Of a stretch of DNA of 64,000 nt, positions 43,068 to 51,981 are shown piece after piece. Source of the DNA: Halorientalis persicus (GTDB lineage: Archaea; Halobacteriota; Halobacteria; Halobacteriales; Haloarculaceae). The notes under the pieces were generated by a model. The model was not told where the DNA came from. It made no database searches and saw only the letters and a list, made by a program, of their open reading frames with translations. Made by a program: the position numbers and the translations under genes. The stretch lies in assembly GCF_900110215.1 (NCBI RefSeq), contig NZ_FOCX01000018.1, positions 1 through 64,000 of the forward strand, given 5' to 3'. How positions within the stretch are numbered: position 1 is the stretch's first letter; each line of letters starts with the position of its first letter.

Positions 43068-43924
43068 TTAGAACGCGTCAGATAATACTCTTTCACAGTA
43101 CCTTCCACCAGCGCGTCAGCCGCTCGGGTCTCCGGGGTATCGTACTGGCCGTCATCATCGAACTTAGCGGCGAGGGCGTCAGACTCGATGCTCCGCAGAG
43201 TCCGACGGCAGGACTCACGAGCGCCCTCGAAGGACTCGATGTCAAGAACATCCTTCACCTCGGATTTCGACATCTTGTGGCGATGCTCCTCTGCTAACTG
43301 CAGAGAGAAGATTCGCCAAAACTGGACGTTTACTTCCATCATCCCACCTGCGTCCATCTCCGGGCGGTTGAGTTCCCGAGTGATCATCGAGTACCACTTC
43401 GTCAGATCGGATTCCAGTTCGGGGAACCGGGCAGTCGGGAAGACATCGAAGACATCAAAGATGGACTCCTCTATCGAGTTCCGACTCGGCTCTACCTCGT
43501 AGAAATCGGGATAGTTGTCGTGGAGCGTCTGCAACTTCTTGTCGAGAGTGCGCCACGTCCGCTGAACGTCGTATGGTGCATCGCTGTAGGTCTCGTCGGT
43601 CACTTCCTCCAGAGACGTCGAATAGTAGCGATTCAGAACGCGCCTCACGATGGGGCGGAGTTCGGCCTCAAATTCACTCCCGGTATCGCCGCTGGCCTTT
43701 CCGCCGGCATTCAATGGATCGACGCCGATGTCCGCCTCGGCAGGTGTAACCACCCCGTACTGGAACCAGAAGTAGGGGATGTCAACCTCAAGCCCCTGTT
43801 CCTGGGCCTCTGCATTTAGGAGATACAGGAGCTTGTGAACCGCCTTCCGAGGAAGAGAGCTGCCGTCGTACTTGTGTTCCTCGTGGAGGAGGCGGTAAGC
43901 GAGGGTGAACTGAGGCCTCGTCAT
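43064..43924 (-). CDS. Unknown protein coupled to the PIN gene, possibly Panacea/SocA-like
   Basis: A 286-residue protein. The N-terminal segment KAVHKLLYLLNAEAQEQGLE, then VDIPYFWFQYGVVTPAEADI, recalls the DUF4065 (Panacea/SocA) antitoxin pattern of KLLYLxxxE ... PYGP; the match is weak. The rest is helical (FWRIFSLQLAEEHRHKMSKS). Its start codon is 34 bp from the TTG start of the nuclease-APAZ gene, so the two promoters must overlap. As first gene of the PIN pair it could be an antitoxin. Confidence 0.6.
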   Translation of the reverse strand: MTRPQFTLAYRLLHEEHKYDGSSLPRKAVHKLLYLLNAEAQEQGLEVDIPYFWFQYGVVTPAEADIGVDPLNAGGKASGDTGSEFEAELRPIVRRVLNRYYSTSLEEVTDETYSDAPYDVQRTWRTLDKKLQTLHDNYPDFYEVEPSRNSIEESIFDVFDVFPTARFPELESDLTKWYSMITRELNRPEMDAGGMMEVNVQFWRIFSLQLAEEHRHKMSKSEVKDVLDIESFEGARESCRRTLRSIESDALAAKFDDDGQYDTPETRAADALVEGTVKEYYLTRSN

Positions 43925-43958
43925 ATACGTATCTCTATACGGTTGTGATAAATGTCTA

Positions 43959-45404
43959 TTGGGGGATCGGCTCGATATCGCCGAAGCAGTTTTGCGGCCG
44001 GTCTTCTTGCATGGGCTTGTGGGAGGACACGAAACGCCAAGCGGACGGGAGGCGAACTCTCAGAAGGGACGCGACTACGCTGATGCTGTAATTCGGTTCA
44101 TGGATAGTCGCGGATATATCTGCACCGACCGAGCCGAGGTCAGTGGTAGCGGGACTGACTTGAAGTTCAAGCCAAAGGTAAGCGGGCGCCCCATTATAGC
44201 CGAGGCGAAACATCGGGGACAGAACCAGCAGGGTCTCAGTCCGAAGAAGTACAAAGAGGGGTTCGCTGAGTACTTCATTCGCTGGGTAGAAAACCCAGAG
44301 TACGAATTCCACTTCTTCATCAGTAATGAGGCCAACGGGCAGCTGTGGCGCCGGTTGTTTCGGCAAGACCCAGACAGCGAGACTGTCCGGGAATATTTCG
44401 AGGAACTGCAGGAAGACATAGCAGGAGAGACTGGCGAAGAACTGTCTAAGTATACCGTTGAGACCTTTGAGGACTTTGCCGCCGACACCACCGTTTGGAA
44501 CTGGGACTACGTCGAACTTGTACGTGAAGCGGATCGGGCGGAGCGGACGGGCGACTTGGATTACGAACCGTATCTCACGCCGTATTCGCCAATCAAAGAC
44601 GGACAAGGCAAACTCCACACCAACTTCTTCGAGGTGACTAACCTCCCGAGTACGGTCTACCGATTCGCTGTACAGGACGGCGTGTCTCCGTCCTCCTTCT
44701 ATGGCAGGCAGATGAATCGCCATGCCCCGGTAGCGCTCTATGAAGGAATGCTCTACTCGCTGCTCCCTCAGGAAGATCTTCCCGATGCTGCTGCCGATGC
44801 GACTGACGGCGGCGAAGACCAACTGAGCTTCGTGGAATTTTCCGACCGATCTGACGACGACAGCAAAAATTGGGCTAAGTCTCTGCTAGAAGGACTCCTC
44901 GCGTTTTATGCAAGGGAGAACGGTGCCGTGGTCGGTGAACGACACGACGGCCGTGTTACGCTAATTTATATGCCACTCAGTGATGGCGGGAACCACGGTA
45001 AGGAAAGGAAAGTAGGACGACGATGGCTGGCCAAGGAGGCTGACCGACATCCAGTTGTCAGACACCGTGCTATCGAAGTTGACGTCAAGCGGTTCGCCGG
45101 CCGATATTACTACGCGTTTTCGCCAAAGCAGGAGTTCACCGAAGACGGAAGGACGCTCGTCGATCCGGCCTACAAAGACAAGTTATCAGACGACTTCTCG
45201 CAGAGTCGCTACCCGCAGAACGCCCGCAAGCGGGGGAACATCGAGGCGTGGGCAGAGGTATTGGATCCACAAGAGTCGCTCATGGCCTACGGGGCGGCGA
45301 AGCCTATACAAGAGCTTGAATTCGAGCAGGTGAGAGACATCGAGACAAACTGCCGTCCACCGAGCGATGGCGATGAACGAACCGAACTCATCGAGCGACA
45401 ATGA
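43959..45404 (+). CDS. Nuclease-APAZ protein, partner of short Argonaute
   Basis: A 481-residue protein from TTG 43959; later GTG or TTG codons are possible. The N-terminal domain is a PD-(D/E)XK nuclease: SGSGTDLKFKPK (D67), then RPIIAEAKHRGQ (E82, K84). The C-terminal part, KEADRHPVVRHRAIEVDVKR, then FAGRYYYAFSPKQEFTEDGR, shows the pattern of APAZ, the N/L1/PAZ-like partner region of short prokaryotic Argonautes. The next gene, overlapping by 4 bp, is that Argonaute. In characterised nuclease-type systems (SPARDA, SPARMA) guide-directed target recognition unleashes the nuclease. Confidence 0.82.
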   Translation: MGDRLDIAEAVLRPVFLHGLVGGHETPSGREANSQKGRDYADAVIRFMDSRGYICTDRAEVSGSGTDLKFKPKVSGRPIIAEAKHRGQNQQGLSPKKYKEGFAEYFIRWVENPEYEFHFFISNEANGQLWRRLFRQDPDSETVREYFEELQEDIAGETGEELSKYTVETFEDFAADTTVWNWDYVELVREADRAERTGDLDYEPYLTPYSPIKDGQGKLHTNFFEVTNLPSTVYRFAVQDGVSPSSFYGRQMNRHAPVALYEGMLYSLLPQEDLPDAAADATDGGEDQLSFVEFSDRSDDDSKNWAKSLLEGLLAFYARENGAVVGERHDGRVTLIYMPLSDGGNHGKERKVGRRWLAKEADRHPVVRHRAIEVDVKRFAGRYYYAFSPKQEFTEDGRTLVDPAYKDKLSDDFSQSRYPQNARKRGNIEAWAEVLDPQESLMAYGAAKPIQELEFEQVRDIETNCRPPSDGDERTELIERQ

Positions 45405-46825
45405 CTGTCTACCATCCATTCCGCGTGGAGTATCTTGAGGAGCCCGAAATCCAGTTTGGAGATGGCAGATCGGAGTCTTCACCGAAACGTGGACTCTTCA
45501 AGTATGGCCCCCGACTCAGAGAGGACGAACACCACGCAATTCGGGTGGGGATTATCGGAGACAGAACCTCTATCCAACGCTTGTCCGGTCTCTTCCAGGA
45601 CATGAGGTCGCCCATCCACACCAACCCTGATGACGACGATGTGAAGCCGTGGCAGGTTCCATACCCGGGCACCGGCGAACAGTCGAACCTGAACATCAGC
45701 ATTGACGACACGAAGGCGTGGCAGCAGCGCATCAGCAAAGCTAGTCTGCGAGCGATCAGGACAGAGTCCAGTACTAAGGCGAAGATGGAGGAACTCCTCA
45801 ACCAGCTCCAAGGGGACATCGAGTTCCTCGCCGACATAGACGGGCCAGATGTCATCGTCGTCTGCATCCCAAAGAAGGTCATCGACGAATGTACTCCAGA
45901 CACCGAGTCGGAGTCGAAGATTCAGGCGGCCGGGAGCGACCTACGGAACCGGATCAAGATCCTCGGAATGGAAGCGGGAATTCCAACCCAGCTCGTCAAG
46001 CCGTCGACGTTAGACATCAACTCCGAGCGGCAACGTGCCTCACGGGCGTGGAACCTGACTGCGGGCCTCCTCTACAAGTCCCAGCGAGGGTATCCGTGGA
46101 AGACCAAGGATCTCGATGCCGGAACATGCTACGCGGGCATCTCGTTCTACCATAAGCGCGGCCGCGGGGATAGCGCCGTTCGCGCCGCGCTAACCCACGT
46201 GTTCACCCACCACGGGCACACGATCCTCCAGAGCAACCCGATGCGGAACATGGAAGAGGACGATAACGGAAAGCCACACCTGTCCTACGAAGGTGCCCAG
46301 CAACTCGTCAAGAGGATCATCGACCACTACAAGCAAGGCAAAGGAGGGTCGCCCCCCAGCAGGTTGGTACTGCACAAGACTTCCGCATTCTGGGAGGAGG
46401 AGCGCGAGGGATTCCTAGATGCCGCTTCGGACGTGGCCACACGGGACTTAGTCCACGTCCGAGAGCGCACGGACGTCCGACTGTTCACGGACGGGCAGTT
46501 CACTCCGCAGCGCGGCCGCCTCTTTAGCATTCCCGACGACGATCGCCACTACCTCTTCACAACCGGGTATGCGGCGAGCGTTGGGACGTACGAGGGGAGC
46601 AACATCCCCTCGCCGATTGAGGTTCGGCCTGACGAGTTCTGCGAGACACCGTCTCGCCAGCTCTGTGAGGAAACCCTCTTTCTCACGAAGATGGACTGGA
46701 ACACGACAGCTCTCGCGGTGAAGATGCCGGTGACAATCAAAATCGCTCGAAAGGTCGGTCGCGTTCTATCTGATGTTGATGCCAACCCTGACGACGCGCA
46801 GGTGCAGTACTTCTACTACATGTAA
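45401..46825 (+). CDS. Short prokaryotic Argonaute (MID-PIWI), catalytically inactive
   Basis: A 474-residue protein, the usual length for short pAgo. The MID part includes GPDVIVVCIPKKVIDECTPD and RIKILGMEAGIPTQLVKPST. The PIWI part includes TCYAGISFYHKRGRGDSAVR, RLVLHKTSAFWEEEREGFLD and LFLTKMDWNTTALAVKMPVT. The catalytic DEDX residues are replaced (S at the GIDxS position, T in HKTSAF), as in all short pAgos. It should bind a guide and target while its partner nuclease acts as effector. The C-terminus ends in aromatic residues (QYFYYM). It converges on the BREX operon. Confidence 0.9.
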   Translation: MTVYHPFRVEYLEEPEIQFGDGRSESSPKRGLFKYGPRLREDEHHAIRVGIIGDRTSIQRLSGLFQDMRSPIHTNPDDDDVKPWQVPYPGTGEQSNLNISIDDTKAWQQRISKASLRAIRTESSTKAKMEELLNQLQGDIEFLADIDGPDVIVVCIPKKVIDECTPDTESESKIQAAGSDLRNRIKILGMEAGIPTQLVKPSTLDINSERQRASRAWNLTAGLLYKSQRGYPWKTKDLDAGTCYAGISFYHKRGRGDSAVRAALTHVFTHHGHTILQSNPMRNMEEDDNGKPHLSYEGAQQLVKRIIDHYKQGKGGSPPSRLVLHKTSAFWEEEREGFLDAASDVATRDLVHVRERTDVRLFTDGQFTPQRGRLFSIPDDDRHYLFTTGYAASVGTYEGSNIPSPIEVRPDEFCETPSRQLCEETLFLTKMDWNTTALAVKMPVTIKIARKVGRVLSDVDANPDDAQVQYFYYM

Positions 46826-46900
46826 CCATTACAGTGGTTCCTCTATAGTCTCGCAACGGCTTATTTCAGTCCATTGTATCCCTCTACAACGGAGTTGGTA

Positions 46901-49807
46901 TTAGACAGGAAGAGCAAAACAGAAGTTTTCGACGTTGGGGGCAAGAGAAATTACCTGTGCCTTCCGCTGCAACTCCTTTCGCCGGTTTTCAATACGCTGC
47001 TCGAGTTTATTCAGACGCTCCTGCTGGCCTCGAATAGCGATATCCATGTCCGTGCCAGCTTCGGCCTTCTGCTCGTAGTTCTGAATAAACTCTTGAATCC
47101 GCTGGCGTTCGGCTTCCGCGTACTCTTCAAGATCGTCCAGCTCTTGTTGCGTTTCTTCTCGCCGACGCTCATGCAATTCCTCTCTAAGCGATGCGACTTG
47201 CCGGCTAATATGGCGATCTGCAACTCCCCGCAACTGATCTTGACTCTCAATCAGAGACCGCAGGTGGTCAGCGTCGGGCGAGCCTTTGACGCTGTCGCCC
47301 TGGACGACGCGCTGACCCAATCGCTGTCGCGGGTCCTGATGCTGAGCATCAACATACACTGGAATCATGTCTTCGCGAATGACCTCGCCCGTGCCGTCTT
47401 CGAACGTCACGTGATAGTTGTACGCAATCCCTGGCTCGTCGACGAACGGGAGGAGCTTCAGCCCAACATCGCCGTGCTCACTATCCAGGATTTGCTGCAT
47501 CAGTCGCTGGACCAGATCATCATCGGGTGAAACGTAGTCGATACCATCGTGGTCCATCGCGAAGTCTCTGCTGAACGTGAACGGTCCGTACTCTTCGTTT
47601 GTTCCTTGCCGAAGGGAGCGAGGGAGCTGGGCCCTGTAGAGGTTGCTCCCGGCTTTCTCGACCTCGCCACCGAGCGCCTCGACACCGCGCTCGACGAACT
47701 CGTGGATGTCAGCCTCCGTCCCGTAGACGTCTTCGGACTCGTCCATGACCTCTTGGATCTTCTCTCGGCTCTCCTGGTCGAACGTACTCGTGTCGATGAG
47801 ACTGCGTTCGTACCACTCCTGAAGCGTGCGTTGGCGCTCGTCGATGAGTTCCTCGAGTTCCTCCTTTGTTGCGCTCGCAGGCTCCTCGTTCTGGATGGAC
47901 TCCATAATGAGCGAGTCGACGTTGATGTCGTCGAGCATCCCCAGCACGTCAGCCGTGTTGCCGAGTTGGCCGCGGATGTTCTCGACCTTGTTCTGGAGCA
48001 TATCGAAGATCTCGCCCTCGCGCGTATCCTCGAATGTGAAGTTCCAGACCTTGACCTCCTTGTCCTGCCCATAGCGGTGGAGACGGCCGATGCGCTGCTC
48101 AAGGCGGTTCGGGTTCCACGGCAGTTCATAGTTCACCATGATGTGGCAGCTGTGCTGGAGGTCGATACCCTCGCTCGCTGCATCCGTCGCGAACAGCAGC
48201 CGGGACTGTCCGTGGTTGAACTCTTCCTCGATACGGGCACGTTCCTCCTTGTCGACGTCGCCGTGGATCACGAGAATCTCGTCGGCCCAGGGTTCGTCCT
48301 TCACGAGGTCAAGCAGGTAGTCCAGTGTGTCGCGATACTCGGTGAACAGCAGGAGTTTCTCATCGGGTTGATCTTCGAGTAACTGTTGGATGTAACGACG
48401 GACCTTCTGGGCTTTGGAGTCGACCGAGATACCCTCGGCAAGCGAGACGAGATCGCGGAGCGTTTCGATCTCTTCTTCGAGTTGCGCATCGCTTTCGGTG
48501 ACGGTCAGCGCGGAGAGTTCTTCCTCAGCCTGTTGTTTATCTTCCTCGTCGAGGTCCTCGCCGTCGAGATACGCAGCTGCCTCCTCTGAGAGAGTAGTGG
48601 AGGTCGACTGCTCGTCGACGAGGTCGCCCAAGCGACGACTCAGTGTCGCCTGGATGGCGCCGATGCTACTGACCAGGCGTTTCTGCATCAATGCCATCGC
48701 GAACCCCACTGCGGGCTCGTTCAGCTTCTCGGAGCGATTGTAGACGTTCTGAACATAGTCAGTAACGGCACGGTAGAACTGCCGTTCGTCGTGGGTCATC
48801 TCCACAGGAACGGTGTTGACCTCACGATCGGGGAAGATACGTTCCCCGTCATCATCGTATAAGGTCTGCTTCCCGCGGCGGATCATCACCCGGTCCACAG
48901 CTTCCTTCGAGAGGTCTTGATCCTCGGCGACGAGGAACGGGTCGATGTACTCGACGAGTGAACGGAAGGCCTCACCCTTGCCGTCGTGTGGCGTCGCGCT
49001 GAGCAGGAGAAGTGAGTCGGAGTTGCCGGCGACCCGTTCGACCATCTTCGATGTCTTGCTCGGGGATTCGCCCCGTTTGGCGGCCTTGTGTGCCTCGTCG
49101 ACGACTACGACGTCCCAAAACGCCTCCTCGAGCGCAGGCTGGAACTCATCCTGACGGAGGAAGGCTTGGCTCGTGACCATCTGCTGGTGGTCTTGGTCCC
49201 AGATGTTCGCCTCTTCGCCGAGCCGGCGGCGCTCCGCTTCAACCCACTGTCGGTCGGCCGGCGTCAGATCGATGTCAAAGAAGCGGTCCATATCGCGAAT
49301 CCACTTCTTCTGGAGATGGGCAGGAACGACGAACAAGACACGGTCGGCGCGGTTTCGCGCAGTGAGTTCTTTGAGGATGAGACCCGCTTCGATCGTTTTC
49401 CCGAGGCCAACGTCGTCGGCAATAAGCGTGCGCTGGCGCAGTTTCTGCATCACCCAGTTGACTGCGGCAAGTTGGTAGGGTTCGAGGCGGACCAGCGAGT
49501 TCGAGATACTCAGCAACTGCCCCTGTTCGTGAGCGATCTGGAGCTGGAGTGCTTGGGAACGCAGGTCGAACCACTCGGCTGAGACTGTTTCGTGGTCAGG
49601 ATGCAACTGATCAGCTGACGCCTGATTTAGTTCGCCAAGTTGGTCGTGTTTCGGCTCGATATCGACATCGTCGATACAGACGGTCTTCACGCCCGCACCT
49701 TCGACGTAGGCCCGGAGATACTCGAGGTCGCCCACGGAGTAGGTTTTGATGACCTCGGCGGTGGTTCCGTTGAGAAGAATCGCGTCACCGGGCTCGAAAT
49801 CATTCAT
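46901..49807 (-). CDS. brxHII: BREX SNF2-family helicase (BrxHII-like)
   Basis: A 968-residue helicase. DDVGLGKTIEAG (Walker A, near 130), VVVVDEAHKAAKR (near 235), LLLLSATPHDGKG and the C-terminal RecA lobe with LFATDAASEGIDLQHSCHIM and RLEQRIGRLHRYGQ are all intact. A long coiled coil occupies the last 120 residues (LREELHERRREETQQELDDL). SNF2-type helicases occur in BREX types 3 and 5 and in DISARM. It is the last gene of the operon, 6 bp after pglZ. Its likely role is ATP-driven translocation on DNA during self/non-self discrimination. Confidence 0.9.
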   Translation of the reverse strand: MNDFEPGDAILLNGTTAEVIKTYSVGDLEYLRAYVEGAGVKTVCIDDVDIEPKHDQLGELNQASADQLHPDHETVSAEWFDLRSQALQLQIAHEQGQLLSISNSLVRLEPYQLAAVNWVMQKLRQRTLIADDVGLGKTIEAGLILKELTARNRADRVLFVVPAHLQKKWIRDMDRFFDIDLTPADRQWVEAERRRLGEEANIWDQDHQQMVTSQAFLRQDEFQPALEEAFWDVVVVDEAHKAAKRGESPSKTSKMVERVAGNSDSLLLLSATPHDGKGEAFRSLVEYIDPFLVAEDQDLSKEAVDRVMIRRGKQTLYDDDGERIFPDREVNTVPVEMTHDERQFYRAVTDYVQNVYNRSEKLNEPAVGFAMALMQKRLVSSIGAIQATLSRRLGDLVDEQSTSTTLSEEAAAYLDGEDLDEEDKQQAEEELSALTVTESDAQLEEEIETLRDLVSLAEGISVDSKAQKVRRYIQQLLEDQPDEKLLLFTEYRDTLDYLLDLVKDEPWADEILVIHGDVDKEERARIEEEFNHGQSRLLFATDAASEGIDLQHSCHIMVNYELPWNPNRLEQRIGRLHRYGQDKEVKVWNFTFEDTREGEIFDMLQNKVENIRGQLGNTADVLGMLDDINVDSLIMESIQNEEPASATKEELEELIDERQRTLQEWYERSLIDTSTFDQESREKIQEVMDESEDVYGTEADIHEFVERGVEALGGEVEKAGSNLYRAQLPRSLRQGTNEEYGPFTFSRDFAMDHDGIDYVSPDDDLVQRLMQQILDSEHGDVGLKLLPFVDEPGIAYNYHVTFEDGTGEVIREDMIPVYVDAQHQDPRQRLGQRVVQGDSVKGSPDADHLRSLIESQDQLRGVADRHISRQVASLREELHERRREETQQELDDLEEYAEAERQRIQEFIQNYEQKAEAGTDMDIAIRGQQERLNKLEQRIENRRKELQRKAQVISLAPNVENFCFALPV

Positions 49808-49813
49808 GGGTGG

Positions 49814-51979
49814 TCACTCCTGCGTGATTGTGACGAAGTTCAGGACGAACTCCTGGGGGAGGACGCCACCATGGTAGAAGCGGGCGTCCGGGAGTCCCTG
49901 GTTGCGGAAGCGCTGAATCGGGTCCGCGAGAGCGCTGATCTTCGTGTCGTCATCGAGGTAGCCGAGGTGTGTGTCCTCGTCAAGAAGGACACCAGGTGTG
50001 TCTTCGTCAAAATTCTCTCCAGCAACCCACCGACGAGTCACTTTCTCGGCCTCATCGGGCGGGTGAATGTCGTCGATGTCGACGCTCTGTGGAAGGGAGA
50101 CAAAGCCGTGATCGGCGAGGATGTACGCACGATCGAACCCGTTGTTGCCGAGTTTCTCACAGATGATTCGGGCAATAGAATCGATCCGGTCGCTGAACAC
50201 GCCCTCGAAATCGGTCAGCTCCTCTTCACCGGCTTTGTCGAGGTCGTTCCAGTAGTAGGCGACACGAGGCTGCCCCCATCCTGATTCGTGATCCTCGCTT
50301 TGCATGATGTAGCTCCACCCGTCGTCTTTCAGCAGTTTCTCCCGGCGGTAGTTGGTGATCTTGCGGCCGTTGCGTTCCGGGAAGAGTTCGCCATCCTCCA
50401 GTTCGATATTGAAGCTGAACTTGCTGCCCGGCGTGAGTGCTGCCTTCCCGTATTCAGTGTCCGAGGGGAGCGTTCCGACCCAAGCAGTCTCGTCGACCTC
50501 AAGGCCCGGAAGCTCACGCCGGACGGCTTCAGCCAGTTCGTGTGCGAGGTCGAATCGCAGCGCGTCGACGATGAACAATGCGACGCTCTGGCCACTCTGG
50601 AGGTGGTCTTGCTCTTGTTCGAAGAACTGGTGGGCGTAGTTTTTGCCGACGAACGGCGAGCCGGCTTCGATCTGGTCGACAACGAGGTCACCGAGATCGC
50701 TGAGGTAGTCGAGATACCGTGATTCCGTCAGTGACGTGCGCAGATCCGCAAGCGTCGCCGTCGCGGGATGCTCTTCCGGAAGGTCTTGTTCGGGCTCACC
50801 AGAGATGATGAGGTTGAACACGGCATTGTCAATCTGCCAAGTTCCGTTATCGACGTCGCCATAGAGGTCAACGACGTCAGTGGTGTCGCCGCGTTCCTCC
50901 CAAGTCTCGAGTTCGTGAGCGAGGTTGGCGACTTCGATGGCCTGCTCCCAGACTAGAGTCCACGGAACGTCACCATAGGTCGTTTCCAGACGCTGGTGGC
51001 GCTTTGACGCACGAGTCTCACACGTCTCGTACTCGCCGTCGTGGAACGCCTGCGTCCACTCGTCCCACAGTTCGTGTTCGAGTGAGGCATCAACGGGACA
51101 GTCGGCAAGTTCCCACGGGTCATCATAGGTTCGCAGGATGTCGTGCCAAAAGGTGGTGTCAGGGTCGAGATAGATGTCGGCGAGTTCTTCAGCACGCTCG
51201 GGGTCGACCTTGCTCAGTAGAGACTGGAGTTCGGGTCGGGAGATTCCGAGTCCCGAACTGGGTTCGGGCCGGTACTCGGCATCGAAGAACGACTCGTCGA
51301 GACCCGCGTCGACGAGCCACTCGGCGACCGCCCAGCGGCGGGTTCGCGTCACGAGTGTGTCTTCGTCGGTGACTCCCTCGACGGCAGTGACGCCATCGTC
51401 GACCAACAGGTTACGAATTTTCAGCAGCTCGTCTGAATTGTCCGGGAGGTTCTCAACGCCGTGTTCGAGGATGAACTGCACCGAATCGTCATAGCCGTCC
51501 AGCACAATCCTCGTCTGGAGGCTCTGGAGATCAGGTAGGCCGCCATCGCCGTTGAGTTCCTGAAAGAGTGTCTTCGCGACCTGCTTGCGTTCGTTCTCGT
51601 CGGCATCCTCGTAGGCCGTGCGGAGTGAAGCAGCCTGCAAGCGATCGTTCTCGAAGCAGCGCGCTGCGAGCTTGCCGATGTGGGCTTCGACGACACTACC
51701 AGTGTTTTCGACATCCTTGAACCAGTCTACGTCGTCGCTGTGGCCCTGTGGCACGTACCAGACAGTTCGGTTGCGGGGTGCGTCAGTGCGGAGCTCAAGC
51801 GGTGTCTGATCGGCCGCGTGGAACTCACAGCCCAGCGAGTGACTCACGCTCTCAACGATGTCATGGAGGTAGCCGCCGTCGTCCCACCAGAGCACGACTG
51901 GATCTTCGTCAACTGCCTCGTCGATGGCAGTTTCGATGGCGTCTTCAGCACACTGTGGAAGGGTCTTCGTCGCGGGCAT
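49814..51979 (-). CDS. pglZ: BREX alkaline-phosphatase-fold protein PglZ
   Basis: A 721-residue protein. The PglZ domain occupies the C-terminal half: SVALFIVDALRFDLAHELAE (near 465), VGTLPSDTEYGKAALTPGSK and FDRAYILADHGFVSLPQSVD (near 620), the last with the metal-binding DHG. The N-terminal half is helical and divergent. PglZ is the hallmark gene of BREX systems and is required for defence. The gene starts 2 bp after pglX ends and is followed 6 bp later by the helicase, so all are one operon. Confidence 0.92.
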   Translation of the reverse strand: MPATKTLPQCAEDAIETAIDEAVDEDPVVLWWDDGGYLHDIVESVSHSLGCEFHAADQTPLELRTDAPRNRTVWYVPQGHSDDVDWFKDVENTGSVVEAHIGKLAARCFENDRLQAASLRTAYEDADENERKQVAKTLFQELNGDGGLPDLQSLQTRIVLDGYDDSVQFILEHGVENLPDNSDELLKIRNLLVDDGVTAVEGVTDEDTLVTRTRRWAVAEWLVDAGLDESFFDAEYRPEPSSGLGISRPELQSLLSKVDPERAEELADIYLDPDTTFWHDILRTYDDPWELADCPVDASLEHELWDEWTQAFHDGEYETCETRASKRHQRLETTYGDVPWTLVWEQAIEVANLAHELETWEERGDTTDVVDLYGDVDNGTWQIDNAVFNLIISGEPEQDLPEEHPATATLADLRTSLTESRYLDYLSDLGDLVVDQIEAGSPFVGKNYAHQFFEQEQDHLQSGQSVALFIVDALRFDLAHELAEAVRRELPGLEVDETAWVGTLPSDTEYGKAALTPGSKFSFNIELEDGELFPERNGRKITNYRREKLLKDDGWSYIMQSEDHESGWGQPRVAYYWNDLDKAGEEELTDFEGVFSDRIDSIARIICEKLGNNGFDRAYILADHGFVSLPQSVDIDDIHPPDEAEKVTRRWVAGENFDEDTPGVLLDEDTHLGYLDDDTKISALADPIQRFRNQGLPDARFYHGGVLPQEFVLNFVTITQE

Positions 51980-51981
51980 GG

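Noticed and set aside
43956-44822. Minus-strand frame opposite the nuclease-APAZ gene
   Set aside because: Antisense to the PD-(D/E)XK motifs and to the operon coupled with Argonaute.
46901-51979. DISARM instead of BREX, because of the SNF2 helicase and methyltransferase
   Set aside because: The presence of PglZ, BrxB and two BrxC/PglY-type ATPases is diagnostic of BREX; no DrmB-like DUF1998 gene is seen.
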